DNA from: DATEPR01 sp036273855
GTDB lineage: Bacteria > Actinomycetota > Actinomycetes > Mycobacteriales > Pseudonocardiaceae
NCBI GenBank assembly: GCA_036273855.1
Contig: DASUGU010000101.1
Location: forward strand, 39,282 to 103,281
Direction: 5' to 3'
DNA: 64,000 nucleotides
In this document: positions 33,649-41,868 of the stretch, piece by piece
Layout: each line of letters begins with the position of its first letter
Numbering within the stretch: the first letter of the stretch is position 1
Notes under the pieces: model-generated
The model's database searches: none
What the model saw: only the letters and a program-made list of their open reading frames with translations
Told to the model about the DNA's origin: nothing
Translations under genes and position numbers: made by a program

Positions 33649-34338
33649 ACAGAACCGACCCGGTCGCCCGCGTCGTCGGCGCTCGCACAGTTGAGCAAAC
33701 CTCGCGCGGCGAGCCACGCGGCGGCGGAATACATCCGCCGGCAGATATTCCACGGCCACTACGCACCGAACACGCGCGTACCGCAGGATCAGGTGGCGCT
33801 GGACCTGAACATCAGCCGGATCCCGATCCGGGAAGCCCTCGTCACACTCGACAGTGAGGGCTACGTGGTCCTCGAAGCCAACCGGGGCGCCATCGTCACG
33901 CCCTTCTACGCCGAGGATCTCCGCTGTTTCTTCAAGATGCGCGGATTCACCCTCGCACTGGCCGCGCAGCGCTGCGCGCGGCAGGCCGATCCGACGGTCA
34001 TCCGGACGCTGGACGAGGTGTGCGAGCGGATGTGCGCCAGCGAGTCGGCCGACGAATTCGCCGAACACTGCGAGCAGTTCAGTCGGCACATCACCGAATT
34101 CGGCGGATCGCCTCGGCTGCGGGCCGCGATCGCCCGATACCGGAACATCGTGCCCGGCAATTTCTTCGCCGAGGTGCCCGGTACCCGGGAAGTCGAACAG
34201 GAATACACGCGGCGCATTTCCGCGTCGATCGCGAAGCAGGACGTGGACGGCGTACTGGCCAGCTGCCTCGACCGTGGCCGCGAGCACGCCGAGCGGCTGA
34301 TCACACTGCTCGCCGAACGCGGCCAACTCCACGACTGA
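33646..34338 (+). CDS. GntR-family regulator (FadR/FCD subgroup)
   Basis: A 230-residue regulator. The winged helix is AAAEYIRRQIFHGHYAPNTR, VPQDQVALDLNISRIPIREA and LVTLDSEGYVVLEANRGAIV, the GntR signature including the recognition helix SRIPIREAL. The C-terminal part is an all-helical FCD ligand domain, with FAEHCEQFSRHITEFGGSPR, the His that binds metal in this fold, and FAEVPGTREVEQEYTRRISA. The effector is likely a carboxylic acid, unknown here. GTG 33646 is the likely start. Confidence 0.85.
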   Translation: MTEPTRSPASSALAQLSKPRAASHAAAEYIRRQIFHGHYAPNTRVPQDQVALDLNISRIPIREALVTLDSEGYVVLEANRGAIVTPFYAEDLRCFFKMRGFTLALAAQRCARQADPTVIRTLDEVCERMCASESADEFAEHCEQFSRHITEFGGSPRLRAAIARYRNIVPGNFFAEVPGTREVEQEYTRRISASIAKQDVDGVLASCLDRGREHAERLITLLAERGQLHD

Positions 34339-34455
34339 CCGGCCGGGCCGGCGACACGCCCCCGAGCCCGAGCCGACCACACTACACACCCCAACGCGGC
34401 CAACACCACCACCGACCGGCCAGGCCGACCACACGGCCGGCCCGGCCCGCCGGGT

Positions 34456-35076
34456 TCAATGGGCCGTGAGAATGTCGGCCAGGGTGTGGGCGCCGACGGT
34501 GGCGTCCCGGTCGACGTGCGCCGGGATGCCGGGGACGGTGCCGTGGTCGGTGTGCTGGTGCAGCACCAGTCTGGGATGGCTCCAGCCGGGTTTGCCGGGG
34601 TCGCCGTTGAAACGGGCGATCCACAGGCCCACGTGCTCGTCTGCCCACTCGTCCGGACGCAGCACGTTGCGCCACGTGTCCAGGTTGGCGTACACCAGCA
34701 CCCGCTGCTCGCCGGTCCGCTTGCGCAGCCGCTGGATGAAGTCCTCGACGAACGTGTTCGGCTTGTGCTGCAACAGGCTCTGGAACTCCATGTCCAGCAT
34801 GGGCGCGAGCGAGTCGGGCCGCAGCAGGTTGTGGGCGTTGAGGCCGGCGGTGAACTTGTCCACTTGCGTCTCCACGTCGGTGTTGCGCGCGAAGTGGTAG
34901 CCGCCGACGTGGATGCCGGCGCCGCGGGCACCGGCCACGTGACCGCCGGCCGCCGGGTCGGTGAACGTCGTGGACTCGGTCAGCTTGACGCTGACGAACG
35001 AGATGTTGTTGCCGCGCACGGCGTGCCAGTCGTTGACCTTGTTGTGGTGGCTGACGTCGATACCGAAGATGGTCAT
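34456..35076 (-). CDS. GH25 muramidase-like protein without signal peptide
   Basis: A 206-residue glycoside hydrolase of the GH25 (lysozyme) fold. The N-terminal strand FGIDVSHHNKVNDWHAV carries the first conserved Asp (about residue 7), and MLDMEFQ gives the catalytic Asp-x-Glu (about 95-97); GIHVGGYHFAR, LVYANLDTW and LWIARF are further barrel strands. It would cleave peptidoglycan glycan chains. There is no signal peptide or TM, so release needs lysis or an unknown route. It is the last gene of the CHAT-GTPase operon, four bases after the membrane protein. Confidence 0.78.
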   Translation of the reverse strand: MTIFGIDVSHHNKVNDWHAVRGNNISFVSVKLTESTTFTDPAAGGHVAGARGAGIHVGGYHFARNTDVETQVDKFTAGLNAHNLLRPDSLAPMLDMEFQSLLQHKPNTFVEDFIQRLRKRTGEQRVLVYANLDTWRNVLRPDEWADEHVGLWIARFNGDPGKPGWSHPRLVLHQHTDHGTVPGIPAHVDRDATVGAHTLADILTAH

Positions 35077-35080
35077 GATG

Positions 35081-35704
35081 TCACCTACTCTTCCCGATTC
35101 TGCTGGTTGTTGTCGCGGGTACACAGGTCGCCGGTTGGACGGCGGCCGTCGGGATCACACAAGGCGGCGGTCGTTTCGCCGGACCGCCCCGGTGGATGGT
35201 GAGCAGCACCAGCAGCACCACGACGGCGGCGACGCACGCGGCCGCCACCGGCAGCACCGGGCGGGCCAGCCGTCGTGCGACGACCGGAATGCGGGCCACC
35301 GTGGACTGCGCCGGGAACGGTGGTGCCGACTCGACGGTGAAGCCGTCCTCGTCCGCCAGGAACCGCTCGAACGTCGCCGACGCCGCGGTCCTCGCCGCGT
35401 CCAGGTCCAGTTCGGACGGTCGGGAGATCGTTCCCGTGCAGGCGAATCCGGCGAGTAGCCGTACCGGTCTGCTGTGCTCGTCGCGGATGTCGGTCGGGCT
35501 GTCGCACCAGACGACGCCGACGTCACCGTGCTCCCGCCGGACGGTCGTGGCGCGGAACGGTGTGCCGTCGGGCAACGGTCCGGCCACGACCTCCAGGAAG
35601 CCGTAGTCCCGGCGGGCCACCAGGAAGTCCGGCGCCAGCAGCACCGAGTAGCCCCGGGTCCGTCCTCGGGCGACCAGGAACGGCCAGCCCTGCGTGGTGT
35701 CCAT
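35081..35704 (-). CDS. Hypothetical single-pass membrane protein of the CHAT-GTPase operon
   Basis: A 207-residue protein. A cytoplasmic N-terminal domain of about 150 residues (WPFLVARGRTRGYSVLLAPD, VGVVWCDSPTDIRDEHSRPV, FACTGTISRPSELDLDAART) is followed by one TM at about 162-182 (VLPVAAACVAAVVVLLVLLT) and a short basic tail. No known domain is recognised; position suggests an adaptor for the adjacent GTPase. Its ATG is one base after the GTPase stop, so translation is coupled. The frame extends upstream, but that part is antisense-like and inside the GTPase gene. Confidence 0.6.
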   Translation of the reverse strand: MDTTQGWPFLVARGRTRGYSVLLAPDFLVARRDYGFLEVVAGPLPDGTPFRATTVRREHGDVGVVWCDSPTDIRDEHSRPVRLLAGFACTGTISRPSELDLDAARTAASATFERFLADEDGFTVESAPPFPAQSTVARIPVVARRLARPVLPVAAACVAAVVVLLVLLTIHRGGPAKRPPPCVIPTAAVQPATCVPATTTSRIGKSR

Positions 35705-35705
35705 G

Positions 35706-36965
35706 TCAGTCGACACCTCCCAACCTGGACGCGGGCAGCCGTGCCTCCAGCAGGCTGACCTGGTATCGCAAGCCGTGCAGGACCCTGCGGCGCAACTGGA
35801 TGACCTCGTCGGCAGCGCGCTCGGCCGCGTCCATCGCGGCGATCCGGCGCTGGTCGTACTGCGCGGGCGGCGCATAGGAGTCCAGGAACAGCGCCAGTCC
35901 CGCGTCGGCCAGCCACCCGGCACCCATGGTGGACAGCAGCACCTTTCCGGTGCGCTGGGCGGCGAACAGGCCGACGGCGAGCAACGCCTCGGCGGGTCGC
36001 ATGCGGGCCCTGCGCTGCGCCTCCGCCAGGACCGCCGCCCTGGTCTCGCGGTCCAGCGCCATCTCGATCTGCTGGACGACGTCCGGCACCACGGCGGACA
36101 GCGGCAGGTCGACGTGCCCGGGCCGGTACTCGCCGTTCGGTTTCTTGTGCACCATGCCCTCGCGCAGCGTCGCGAAGTCGTGGCCGACGGCCGTCACCGG
36201 GATGAGCCGGATGATCCGCCGGGCCGCGTGGATCCGGACCAGGTCGGCGAACCCGTCCACCCCCATCAGGACGTTCCGCACGATGTGCAGCCGGGTGTTC
36301 TCGTCGTCGTGCAACTCGTCCAGCAGGTCCCATTTCGTGATGACGAAGGCGATCGGCGTCCGCACGGCCAGCATCGAGTTGATCATCGCGTCGAGCGTGG
36401 TCTGCAGCAGGAACCGGGCCCTCGCGTCCCGCCGGTACGCCTGGAGCACGCGCAGGCCGTCGATGATGCCGATGAGCGCGTCGGCCGTCCGGATGGCCTC
36501 GGCCAGGGACGCCTGCTGCGTCTGGCCGGGCGAGTCCGGATCGGTGAGCAGCTCGCCCGGGTATTCCAGGTAGCCGATCCGCGCCACCGGCACGGCGGCC
36601 TCCTGCGTGTGCGCCATGACGCTGAACTCGAACTCGCGCATCTCGGCCCGCGAGGTGCCGGCCGGCCAGTCCCCGCCGGTGTCCGACATCTCCTCATACC
36701 ACCGGTTCAGCTCGATGAGCTGGTCCTGCGGCACGGTCACGTAGTAGCCGCGGTCCCTCGGGATGTGCAGCCGCCGGTACATGCTGGTCAGCAGCAGGGT
36801 CTTGCCCGAGCCCTGCAGGCCGAGCGTGACCACCCGGAACGTCGGCACGGTCGTCGTCGGGTCGGGGCGGGTGCTGGCCGCCGCCGTGCGTCTGCGGCGG
36901 ACGTAGGCGGAGAGCAGGTAGCCCAGCACGACGAGGGCCACCGTGATGCCGATTTCGATCGTCAT
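35706..36965 (-). CDS. Membrane-anchored TRAFAC-class GTPase
   Basis: A 419-residue P-loop protein. Residues 5-21 are a TM, a basic stretch follows, and the G1/Walker A motif GLQGSGKT is at 49-56. A plausible G3 equivalent is EYPGE in a strand context, and the G4-type motif TKWD is in FVITKWDLLDE. The remainder (IIRLIPVTAVGHDF, VPDVVQQIEMALDRETRAAV) is helical. The set matches GTPases found with CHAT and other effector domains in predicted bacterial conflict systems. The TM places it at the inner face of the membrane. It lies 40 bases after the CHAT gene. Confidence 0.72.
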   Translation of the reverse strand: MTIEIGITVALVVLGYLLSAYVRRRRTAAASTRPDPTTTVPTFRVVTLGLQGSGKTLLLTSMYRRLHIPRDRGYYVTVPQDQLIELNRWYEEMSDTGGDWPAGTSRAEMREFEFSVMAHTQEAAVPVARIGYLEYPGELLTDPDSPGQTQQASLAEAIRTADALIGIIDGLRVLQAYRRDARARFLLQTTLDAMINSMLAVRTPIAFVITKWDLLDELHDDENTRLHIVRNVLMGVDGFADLVRIHAARRIIRLIPVTAVGHDFATLREGMVHKKPNGEYRPGHVDLPLSAVVPDVVQQIEMALDRETRAAVLAEAQRRARMRPAEALLAVGLFAAQRTGKVLLSTMGAGWLADAGLALFLDSYAPPAQYDQRRIAAMDAAERAADEVIQLRRRVLHGLRYQVSLLEARLPASRLGGVD

Positions 36966-37005
36966 GCCCTGCGGACGGGCGGACGAGCGGGTTGATACGA
37001 CCGGC

Positions 37006-39585
37006 TCAACGACCGAGACAGACGAACCCCGCCGCTGCCGCCACCGCGGCCAGATCGTCGGCCGGCACCTCGCGCTGAGCCGCGGCCAGCGCGTCGGCCG
37101 GGCAGTGACCCCGGGCCAGCGCCCGGTGCAGCGCCACCATCAGCGGTGCCGTCTCCGCGTCCGGCACCGGAACCACGGACGCCACCAGCGACGCGGTACC
37201 GCGCCCGAGGAACGTGACGCCCAGGCCGAGCAGCTCGTCGCCGGCCAGCACCACGGACCGCCCGCTGTCGCATGCCGCCAGCACCACCGTGTCCGGCAGG
37301 CGCGGCAGCCGTTCCAGGTCGTAGCCGACCAGCGGTCCGTCCGCCAGCAGCAGGCTGGAGAACAGCGGGTTCTGCGCCGACAGCGTGCCGTGTGCGGCCA
37401 GATGCGCCAGCCGCGCGTGGGCGAGCCCGTCGAGCACGGACGTCGCCGTGGCGTCCGGCATCGGTGTGGTGCCGTGGATCGCGGCGATCTCGGTGGTCTC
37501 CTCGCTTCCGCCGGCCAGGCCCGGACCCGCAGCGACGAGGACGCCGCCGGTCGGCACCGGCACGCGGGTCGCGGCCTCGTGCCACGACGTCGCCGACGGT
37601 GCCACCGACACCGGTCGGCCGGCGCACGACGGCAGGATCGACCACGGCAGGCTGTGCAGCGCACCGGTCGGCACGACGACCAGCGGCCGGTCCCCGATCT
37701 CCGGCAACGGTCCCAACAGTTTCTCGTCCAGACCTGCGGCCGTCGCGCGCAGCAGTGCGGACGCCGCGGCCTTCGAGGCGGCCCGGACGCCGGGGCGGGC
37801 CATCCGGTGCAACGCGAACGGCAGGCGGTCCACCAGCGCGCTCACGTCGGTCACCGGGCCCAGCGGGCGCCTGCGCAGCCGGCCACCGGCCAGCGTCAAC
37901 GCGTGCAGCACGCCGTCCCACTGCACGTACTGCACCAGTGCCCGGCCGGCCAAGGCCGCGCGCAACGCGCTGAGCGACACCGGGTCGGTGCGGTCTGTTC
38001 CGGTGCCGTCGCCATGGATCCGGCAGTGGTCGCGGACCTGGCGTTCCAGGGCGGCCAGCCGGGCGGCCGGACCGTGCGCCGCCTGCCGGACGCGCACCAG
38101 CAGTTCGGCCAGCACCGGGTCGTCCGGCGGGTGCACCGGGCGGAACAGCAGGGTGCGCGCCCGGCCGCGTTCCGCCCACTCGAAGATCGGCCCGGCCCGG
38201 CCGGCCCGCACCGCCGTGCGCAGGCCGAGTTCGGTCAGGTCGCGGCGGTGCGCGGCGGAGTGCACCCGCAGGTCGGTCGCGCCGAGTGCGGCGGCGTGCT
38301 CGTCCAGGATGCGTAGGCCGGCCTTCGCCGCCGTGGCCGCTCCCGGGCCGTCACCGGCGGCAGAGCGCAGCAGCGCCTCGGCGTACCAGGCCCTGGCCCG
38401 CAGGCCGGCCGGACCGCCGCGCCGGGCCGCGCTCGCCTCCCGCAGGTACGCGCGGGCGGTGTCCCGTCGGCCGCGCAGTCCGGCCAGGCGGGCCGCGGCC
38501 AGCCGGGCCTCCAGTGCGGCCGACGGCCAGCCGTGCCTGCCCAGCACGTCCGCGACGGCCTGCACCCGCCGGACGCTGACGCCCGCCGAGTCGCCGGATT
38601 CCAGCCGGGCGCGCAGCGCGACGAGTTCGGCCAGTTCGGTCCAGCCCGGCCGGCTCTGCCGCCGGAACTCCCGCGCGGCCAGGCCCGCCTCGTGCCGGGC
38701 GCCGGGCAGGTCACCCGCCAGGAACGCGGCCTGCGCCAGCAGCAGTCGCATCTCGGGCACCTTGAGCTGCCGGTGTTCCCTGCGGAACGCGACCACGGCC
38801 CGCTGCGCGGCGTCCCGCGCCTCGGACACCAGGCCGACCGACAGCAGCAGGTCCCCCCGGTCCTGCAACACCGGCGCCACCTGGCCGCGGTGCGCGCCGA
38901 TGATCCGTTCCGCACGGTCCAGGTGCGCCAGCGCCGAGGGCACGTCACCGCGCAGCGACTCGGCGAAGCCCAGGTTCTCCGCGATGATCCCCACGACCAG
39001 GTCGCGGCCCAGGTTCCTGGCCAGCCGGTCGGCCTCGGTGAGATCGGCGACGGCCGCGTCGAACTCGTGCCGCTCGGCGTGCAGGATGCCCCGGTTCACC
39101 AACGCCTTCTGCAGGTTCAACGGGTCGTCCGCGCGTCGCAGCAGCGGCACCACGGCCTCGTACTCGGCGAACGCGTCGGCCAGCCGGCCGGCCTGGTAGA
39201 GGATCACCGCGCGTTGGGCCCGCGCCACGGTGGCACCGTCCAGGATGGTCACCGCGGCGTCCACCTCGCGCACGGCGGCCGCCAGCCGCCCGCGCTGCAC
39301 CATCGCGAACGCCAGCTTCATCCGCGCGCCGGCCACCACGTCCCACGTGCCGGCGTGCTCGCCGTGCGCGACCGCCCTGCGCAGGTGCCGGATGGCGGCG
39401 TCCACCTCGGCGCACTGCATCAGTGAGTGGCCGAACGCCTGCTCGGCGAGCGCGGCGGCGGCCGGGTCGTCCTCCCGGCGGGCCACCCGCACCGCCTGGG
39501 CGGCGGCGTGCCGCGCCCGGCCGGGATCGAGGTCGACGAGCCGCACGGCCTCCCGGGCCGCGACGATGGCTCTGCCAGGCACCAC
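37006..39585 (-). CDS. TPR-CHAT caspase-like peptidase
   Basis: A protein of about 859 residues. The first two-thirds consist of TPR-like helical hairpins (FGHSLMQCAEVDAAIRHLRR, RNLGRDLVVGIIAENLGFAE, LLLAQAAFLAGDLPGARHEA). The last 250 residues are a CHAT domain of the caspase clan: VVPTGALHSLPWSILPSCAG, the catalytic His in LAHLAAHGTLSAQNPLFSSL and the catalytic Cys in VVLAACDSGRSVV, with GDELLGLGVTFLGRGTASLV after it. Both catalytic residues are present. GTG at 39585 or 39582 is chosen; the open frame further upstream overlaps the divergent peptidase start. Soluble, no signal peptide. Confidence 0.85.
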   Translation of the reverse strand: MVPGRAIVAAREAVRLVDLDPGRARHAAAQAVRVARREDDPAAAALAEQAFGHSLMQCAEVDAAIRHLRRAVAHGEHAGTWDVVAGARMKLAFAMVQRGRLAAAVREVDAAVTILDGATVARAQRAVILYQAGRLADAFAEYEAVVPLLRRADDPLNLQKALVNRGILHAERHEFDAAVADLTEADRLARNLGRDLVVGIIAENLGFAESLRGDVPSALAHLDRAERIIGAHRGQVAPVLQDRGDLLLSVGLVSEARDAAQRAVVAFRREHRQLKVPEMRLLLAQAAFLAGDLPGARHEAGLAAREFRRQSRPGWTELAELVALRARLESGDSAGVSVRRVQAVADVLGRHGWPSAALEARLAAARLAGLRGRRDTARAYLREASAARRGGPAGLRARAWYAEALLRSAAGDGPGAATAAKAGLRILDEHAAALGATDLRVHSAAHRRDLTELGLRTAVRAGRAGPIFEWAERGRARTLLFRPVHPPDDPVLAELLVRVRQAAHGPAARLAALERQVRDHCRIHGDGTGTDRTDPVSLSALRAALAGRALVQYVQWDGVLHALTLAGGRLRRRPLGPVTDVSALVDRLPFALHRMARPGVRAASKAAASALLRATAAGLDEKLLGPLPEIGDRPLVVVPTGALHSLPWSILPSCAGRPVSVAPSATSWHEAATRVPVPTGGVLVAAGPGLAGGSEETTEIAAIHGTTPMPDATATSVLDGLAHARLAHLAAHGTLSAQNPLFSSLLLADGPLVGYDLERLPRLPDTVVLAACDSGRSVVLAGDELLGLGVTFLGRGTASLVASVVPVPDAETAPLMVALHRALARGHCPADALAAAQREVPADDLAAVAAAAGFVCLGR

Positions 39586-39610
39586 GGCAAACGATGCCCA
39601 TGCAACGTCC

Positions 39611-39640
39611 GGTTGTGTCAACCCGATTCCCCGATCGGGG
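39611..39640. promoter_or_regulatory. Two palindromes in the divergent CHAT/S8 promoter region
   Basis: ggttg-tgt-caacc (39611-39623) and the perfect ccccgatcgggg (39629-39640, extended imperfectly by gat/atc) lie side by side, 16-17 bases centre to centre, in the 117-bp gap. The first contains, on the minus strand, a consensus TTGACA -35 (39616-39621) for the CHAT gene. A shared regulator of both divergent arms is likely; the sigma factor of the plus-strand arm is one candidate. Confidence 0.55.
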
Positions 39641-39701
39641 GTATCAAACCGGCGGGCGCGCCCGTCCGCGGTAAGGACACCCACCAACCACGGAGCGCGC
39701 C

Positions 39702-40856
39702 ATGACCACACCAGCACACCCCACCGACCTGCCCGACACCTTCCTGCCCGACCAGCTCGTCGTCCACCTGCCCTACCTGGACCTGGTCATCGGCGAACTG
39801 CGCGACCTCGGCGTCCAGCCGGCCCGCACGGCCGAGACGGACGAGCGGCTCGGCCTCGCCCTGCTCACCATCCAGTCGGGCGACGGGGCGAAGATCACCG
39901 ACCTCGACCCGCTGCTCACCCAGCTCCGCGCCGCCATCGCGCACCACTACGGCGGCTGGGTGCCGGAGATGGGGAAGAACCGGCAGGTGCAGAGCGTCTT
40001 CGGCCTGCCGCAGCCGAAATCGCACGCGCTGGACGACCTCGCCATTGCCGACGGCCCGCTCCCCGTCTACTCGGCGCCCGAGGCCGGCCGAGGGGTGCGG
40101 GTCGGCGTACTGGACACCAAGATCGTCCGGCACCCGGACCTGTTCGGCAGGTTCGTGGCGGACCCGGCGTCGATACACGAACCATGGACCGGACCGATCG
40201 GGCTGAGAGCGCCGCACGCGACATTCGTGACGTCGGTGATCATCGGCCGGGCGCAGGGAGCGGTCGTCGAAGTCACCGGGGTGCTGAAGGACAGCGGCCT
40301 GGCCACCGCGTGGGAGACGGTCCAGCAGATGATGCTGTTCGCCGACGCCGGCGTGGACATCCTGAACCTGTCCCTGGGCTGCCGCACGTCGGACGGGCGC
40401 CCGCCGCTGCTGATGGCCAGGGCGGCCGAACTGCTCAGCCAGCGGATGCTGCTGGTGGCAGCGGCCGGCAACCACAACCTGTCCGACACGCCGACCGCGC
40501 CCACCTGGCCCGCCGCGCTGCCCGACGTGGTGGCGGTCGGCGCGCTCGACCCGGACGGCCACCCGTCCGACTTCAGCCCCCGGCTGCCGTGGGTCACGTG
40601 CAGCGCGCCGGGCCGCGACCTGCTCGGCGCCTACGTCACCGGGAAGGTGACGATGCTGGACGACACGCTCGACACGTTCGGCGGCTACGCGCGCTGGAGC
40701 GGCACGTCCTTCGCGGCCGCCACGGTCAGCGGTGCCATCGCGGCCCGCACCGTGCCCGGCAGGGTGAGCGCGCGGGACGCGCTGCGGGCCCTGCTGTCCG
40801 AGCCGGACGGTGTGGTGCGGCCGGGAGTCCCGCGCGATGATGTGGGGCGTGCGTGA
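39702..40856 (+). CDS. Cytoplasmic subtilisin-like (S8) serine peptidase
   Basis: A 384-residue peptidase. The catalytic triad is complete: Asp138 in VGVLDTKI, His172 in RAPHATFVTSVI and Ser336 in RWSGTSFAAATVSG; the oxyanion Asn is in AAAGNHN (257). The His motif is divergent (PHATFV in place of GHGTHV). An N-terminal domain of about 125 residues (LPDQLVVHLPYLDLVIGELR) precedes it and is not a standard I9 propeptide. No signal peptide, so it acts inside the cell. It is divergent from the CHAT operon and overlaps the sigma gene. Confidence 0.87.
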   Translation: MTTPAHPTDLPDTFLPDQLVVHLPYLDLVIGELRDLGVQPARTAETDERLGLALLTIQSGDGAKITDLDPLLTQLRAAIAHHYGGWVPEMGKNRQVQSVFGLPQPKSHALDDLAIADGPLPVYSAPEAGRGVRVGVLDTKIVRHPDLFGRFVADPASIHEPWTGPIGLRAPHATFVTSVIIGRAQGAVVEVTGVLKDSGLATAWETVQQMMLFADAGVDILNLSLGCRTSDGRPPLLMARAAELLSQRMLLVAAAGNHNLSDTPTAPTWPAALPDVVAVGALDPDGHPSDFSPRLPWVTCSAPGRDLLGAYVTGKVTMLDDTLDTFGGYARWSGTSFAAATVSGAIAARTVPGRVSARDALRALLSEPDGVVRPGVPRDDVGRA

Positions 40857-41421
40857 CGACCCTGTCGTGGTGGCGCTGGTAGCCCGGGCCAGAGCCGGCG
40901 ACCAGGAGGCGTGGCACCAGATCGTCGAGCGGTACGCGCCACTCGTGTGGTCGGTGTGCGTACGGCACCGGATGGCGGCGGCGGACGCGGACGACATCGG
41001 CGCGATGGTGTGGCTGCGGCTGGTGGAGCGGCTGGACTCCCTACGGGACCCGGCCGCTCTGCCCGGCTGGCTGGCCACTACGACGCACAACGAGTGCGTG
41101 AACCTGATGCGCGTGCGCGACCGCTACGCCGACCACTCCCCCGACGACGACCCGCCCGATCCCGGGCCCACGTCCGACGAGTGGCTGCTCATCCAGGAGC
41201 GGCGCATCGCGCTGCGCGCGGCGTTCGGCGAGCTGTCCGAACACTGCCGCCGCCTGCTGTCGCTGCTGTTCAGCGACCCGCCGACCCCGTACGGCACGAT
41301 CAGCTCCACACTGGGCCTGCCGATCGGCGGCATCGGCCCGAACCGCCAGCGCTGCCTGGACAAACTGCGCCGAACCGGCCCGATGGCCGCGCTGCTCGAC
41401 ACGTCGACGGAAGGGCGGTGA
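40837..41421 (+). CDS. ECF-like RNA polymerase sigma factor
   Basis: A 194-residue sigma-70 family protein. Region 2 is AWHQIVERYAPLVWSVCVRH with DADDIGAMVWLRLVERLDSL, and LPGWLATTTHNECVNLMRVR ends it; region 4 is LSEHCRRLLSLLFSDPPTPY with the HTH TISSTLGLPIGGIGPNRQRC. The start could be ATG 40837/40840 or GTG 40849; all overlap the S8 gene 3' end by 8-20 bases. No anti-sigma with a zinc motif is adjacent; the next gene may take that role. Confidence 0.82.
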   Translation: MMWGVRDDPVVVALVARARAGDQEAWHQIVERYAPLVWSVCVRHRMAAADADDIGAMVWLRLVERLDSLRDPAALPGWLATTTHNECVNLMRVRDRYADHSPDDDPPDPGPTSDEWLLIQERRIALRAAFGELSEHCRRLLSLLFSDPPTPYGTISSTLGLPIGGIGPNRQRCLDKLRRTGPMAALLDTSTEGR

Positions 41422-41427
41422 ACGCAC

Positions 41428-41868
41428 ATGGACCACGACGACGATCCGCTCCTGGCCGAACTCGGCGCGGCACTGCGTTCCCGGCTGGCCGTGCCCGACA
41501 GTTTCGTCGAACTCGGCAAGGCGGCGTTCGCCTTCCGCGACACGGTCGCCGCACTCGCCACCCTCACCCAGGACTCGACAGCGCTGGCGGGCACGCGGGC
41601 CGCCGAGCGCGCGGCGCTGCGCTCGCTCACGTTCGTGGCGGGCGAGACGGCGATCGAGGTGGAGGTGACGCCGGCGGCACTCGTCGGCCAGGTGGTGCCA
41701 CCCCGCGCCGGCCACATCGAGGTACTGACCCCTACCGGCCCGTTCGCCGAGACCGATGTGGACGAGGTCGGCTGGTTCAGCATCCAACCACCGCCCAGCG
41801 GCCCGACCCGACTGCACCTGCGCACCGCGGACGGCTCGGCAATCAGTACGGAGTGGACAACGCTCTAG
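41428..41868 (+). CDS. Hypothetical partner of the S8/sigma operon
   Basis: A 146-residue acidic protein. The N terminus DDDPLLAELGAALRSRLAVP, FVELGKAAFAFRDTVAALAT looks like a helical segment of the kind that occludes sigma factors. The C-terminal half is a small beta-sandwich (AIEVEVTPAALVGQVVPPRA, GHIEVLTPTGPFAETDVDEV, LHLRTADGSAISTEW) reminiscent of carboxypeptidase-regulatory-like or transthyretin folds. There is no zinc anti-sigma motif or TM. It starts six bases after the sigma stop. Confidence 0.6.
   Translation: MDHDDDPLLAELGAALRSRLAVPDSFVELGKAAFAFRDTVAALATLTQDSTALAGTRAAERAALRSLTFVAGETAIEVEVTPAALVGQVVPPRAGHIEVLTPTGPFAETDVDEVGWFSIQPPPSGPTRLHLRTADGSAISTEWTTL

Noticed and set aside
33012..33857. 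Plus-strand frame starting PTSQFVFVRQFAEHW
   Set aside because: The start looks protein-like, but the frame continues antisense through the coiled-coil gene and out of frame into gntR. No match to a known family.
37006..39717. CHAT gene starting at 39717
   Set aside because: This start lies within the divergent S8 peptidase coding region and upstream of a good -35 at 39616-39621. GTG at 39585 fits the helical N terminus and the promoter.
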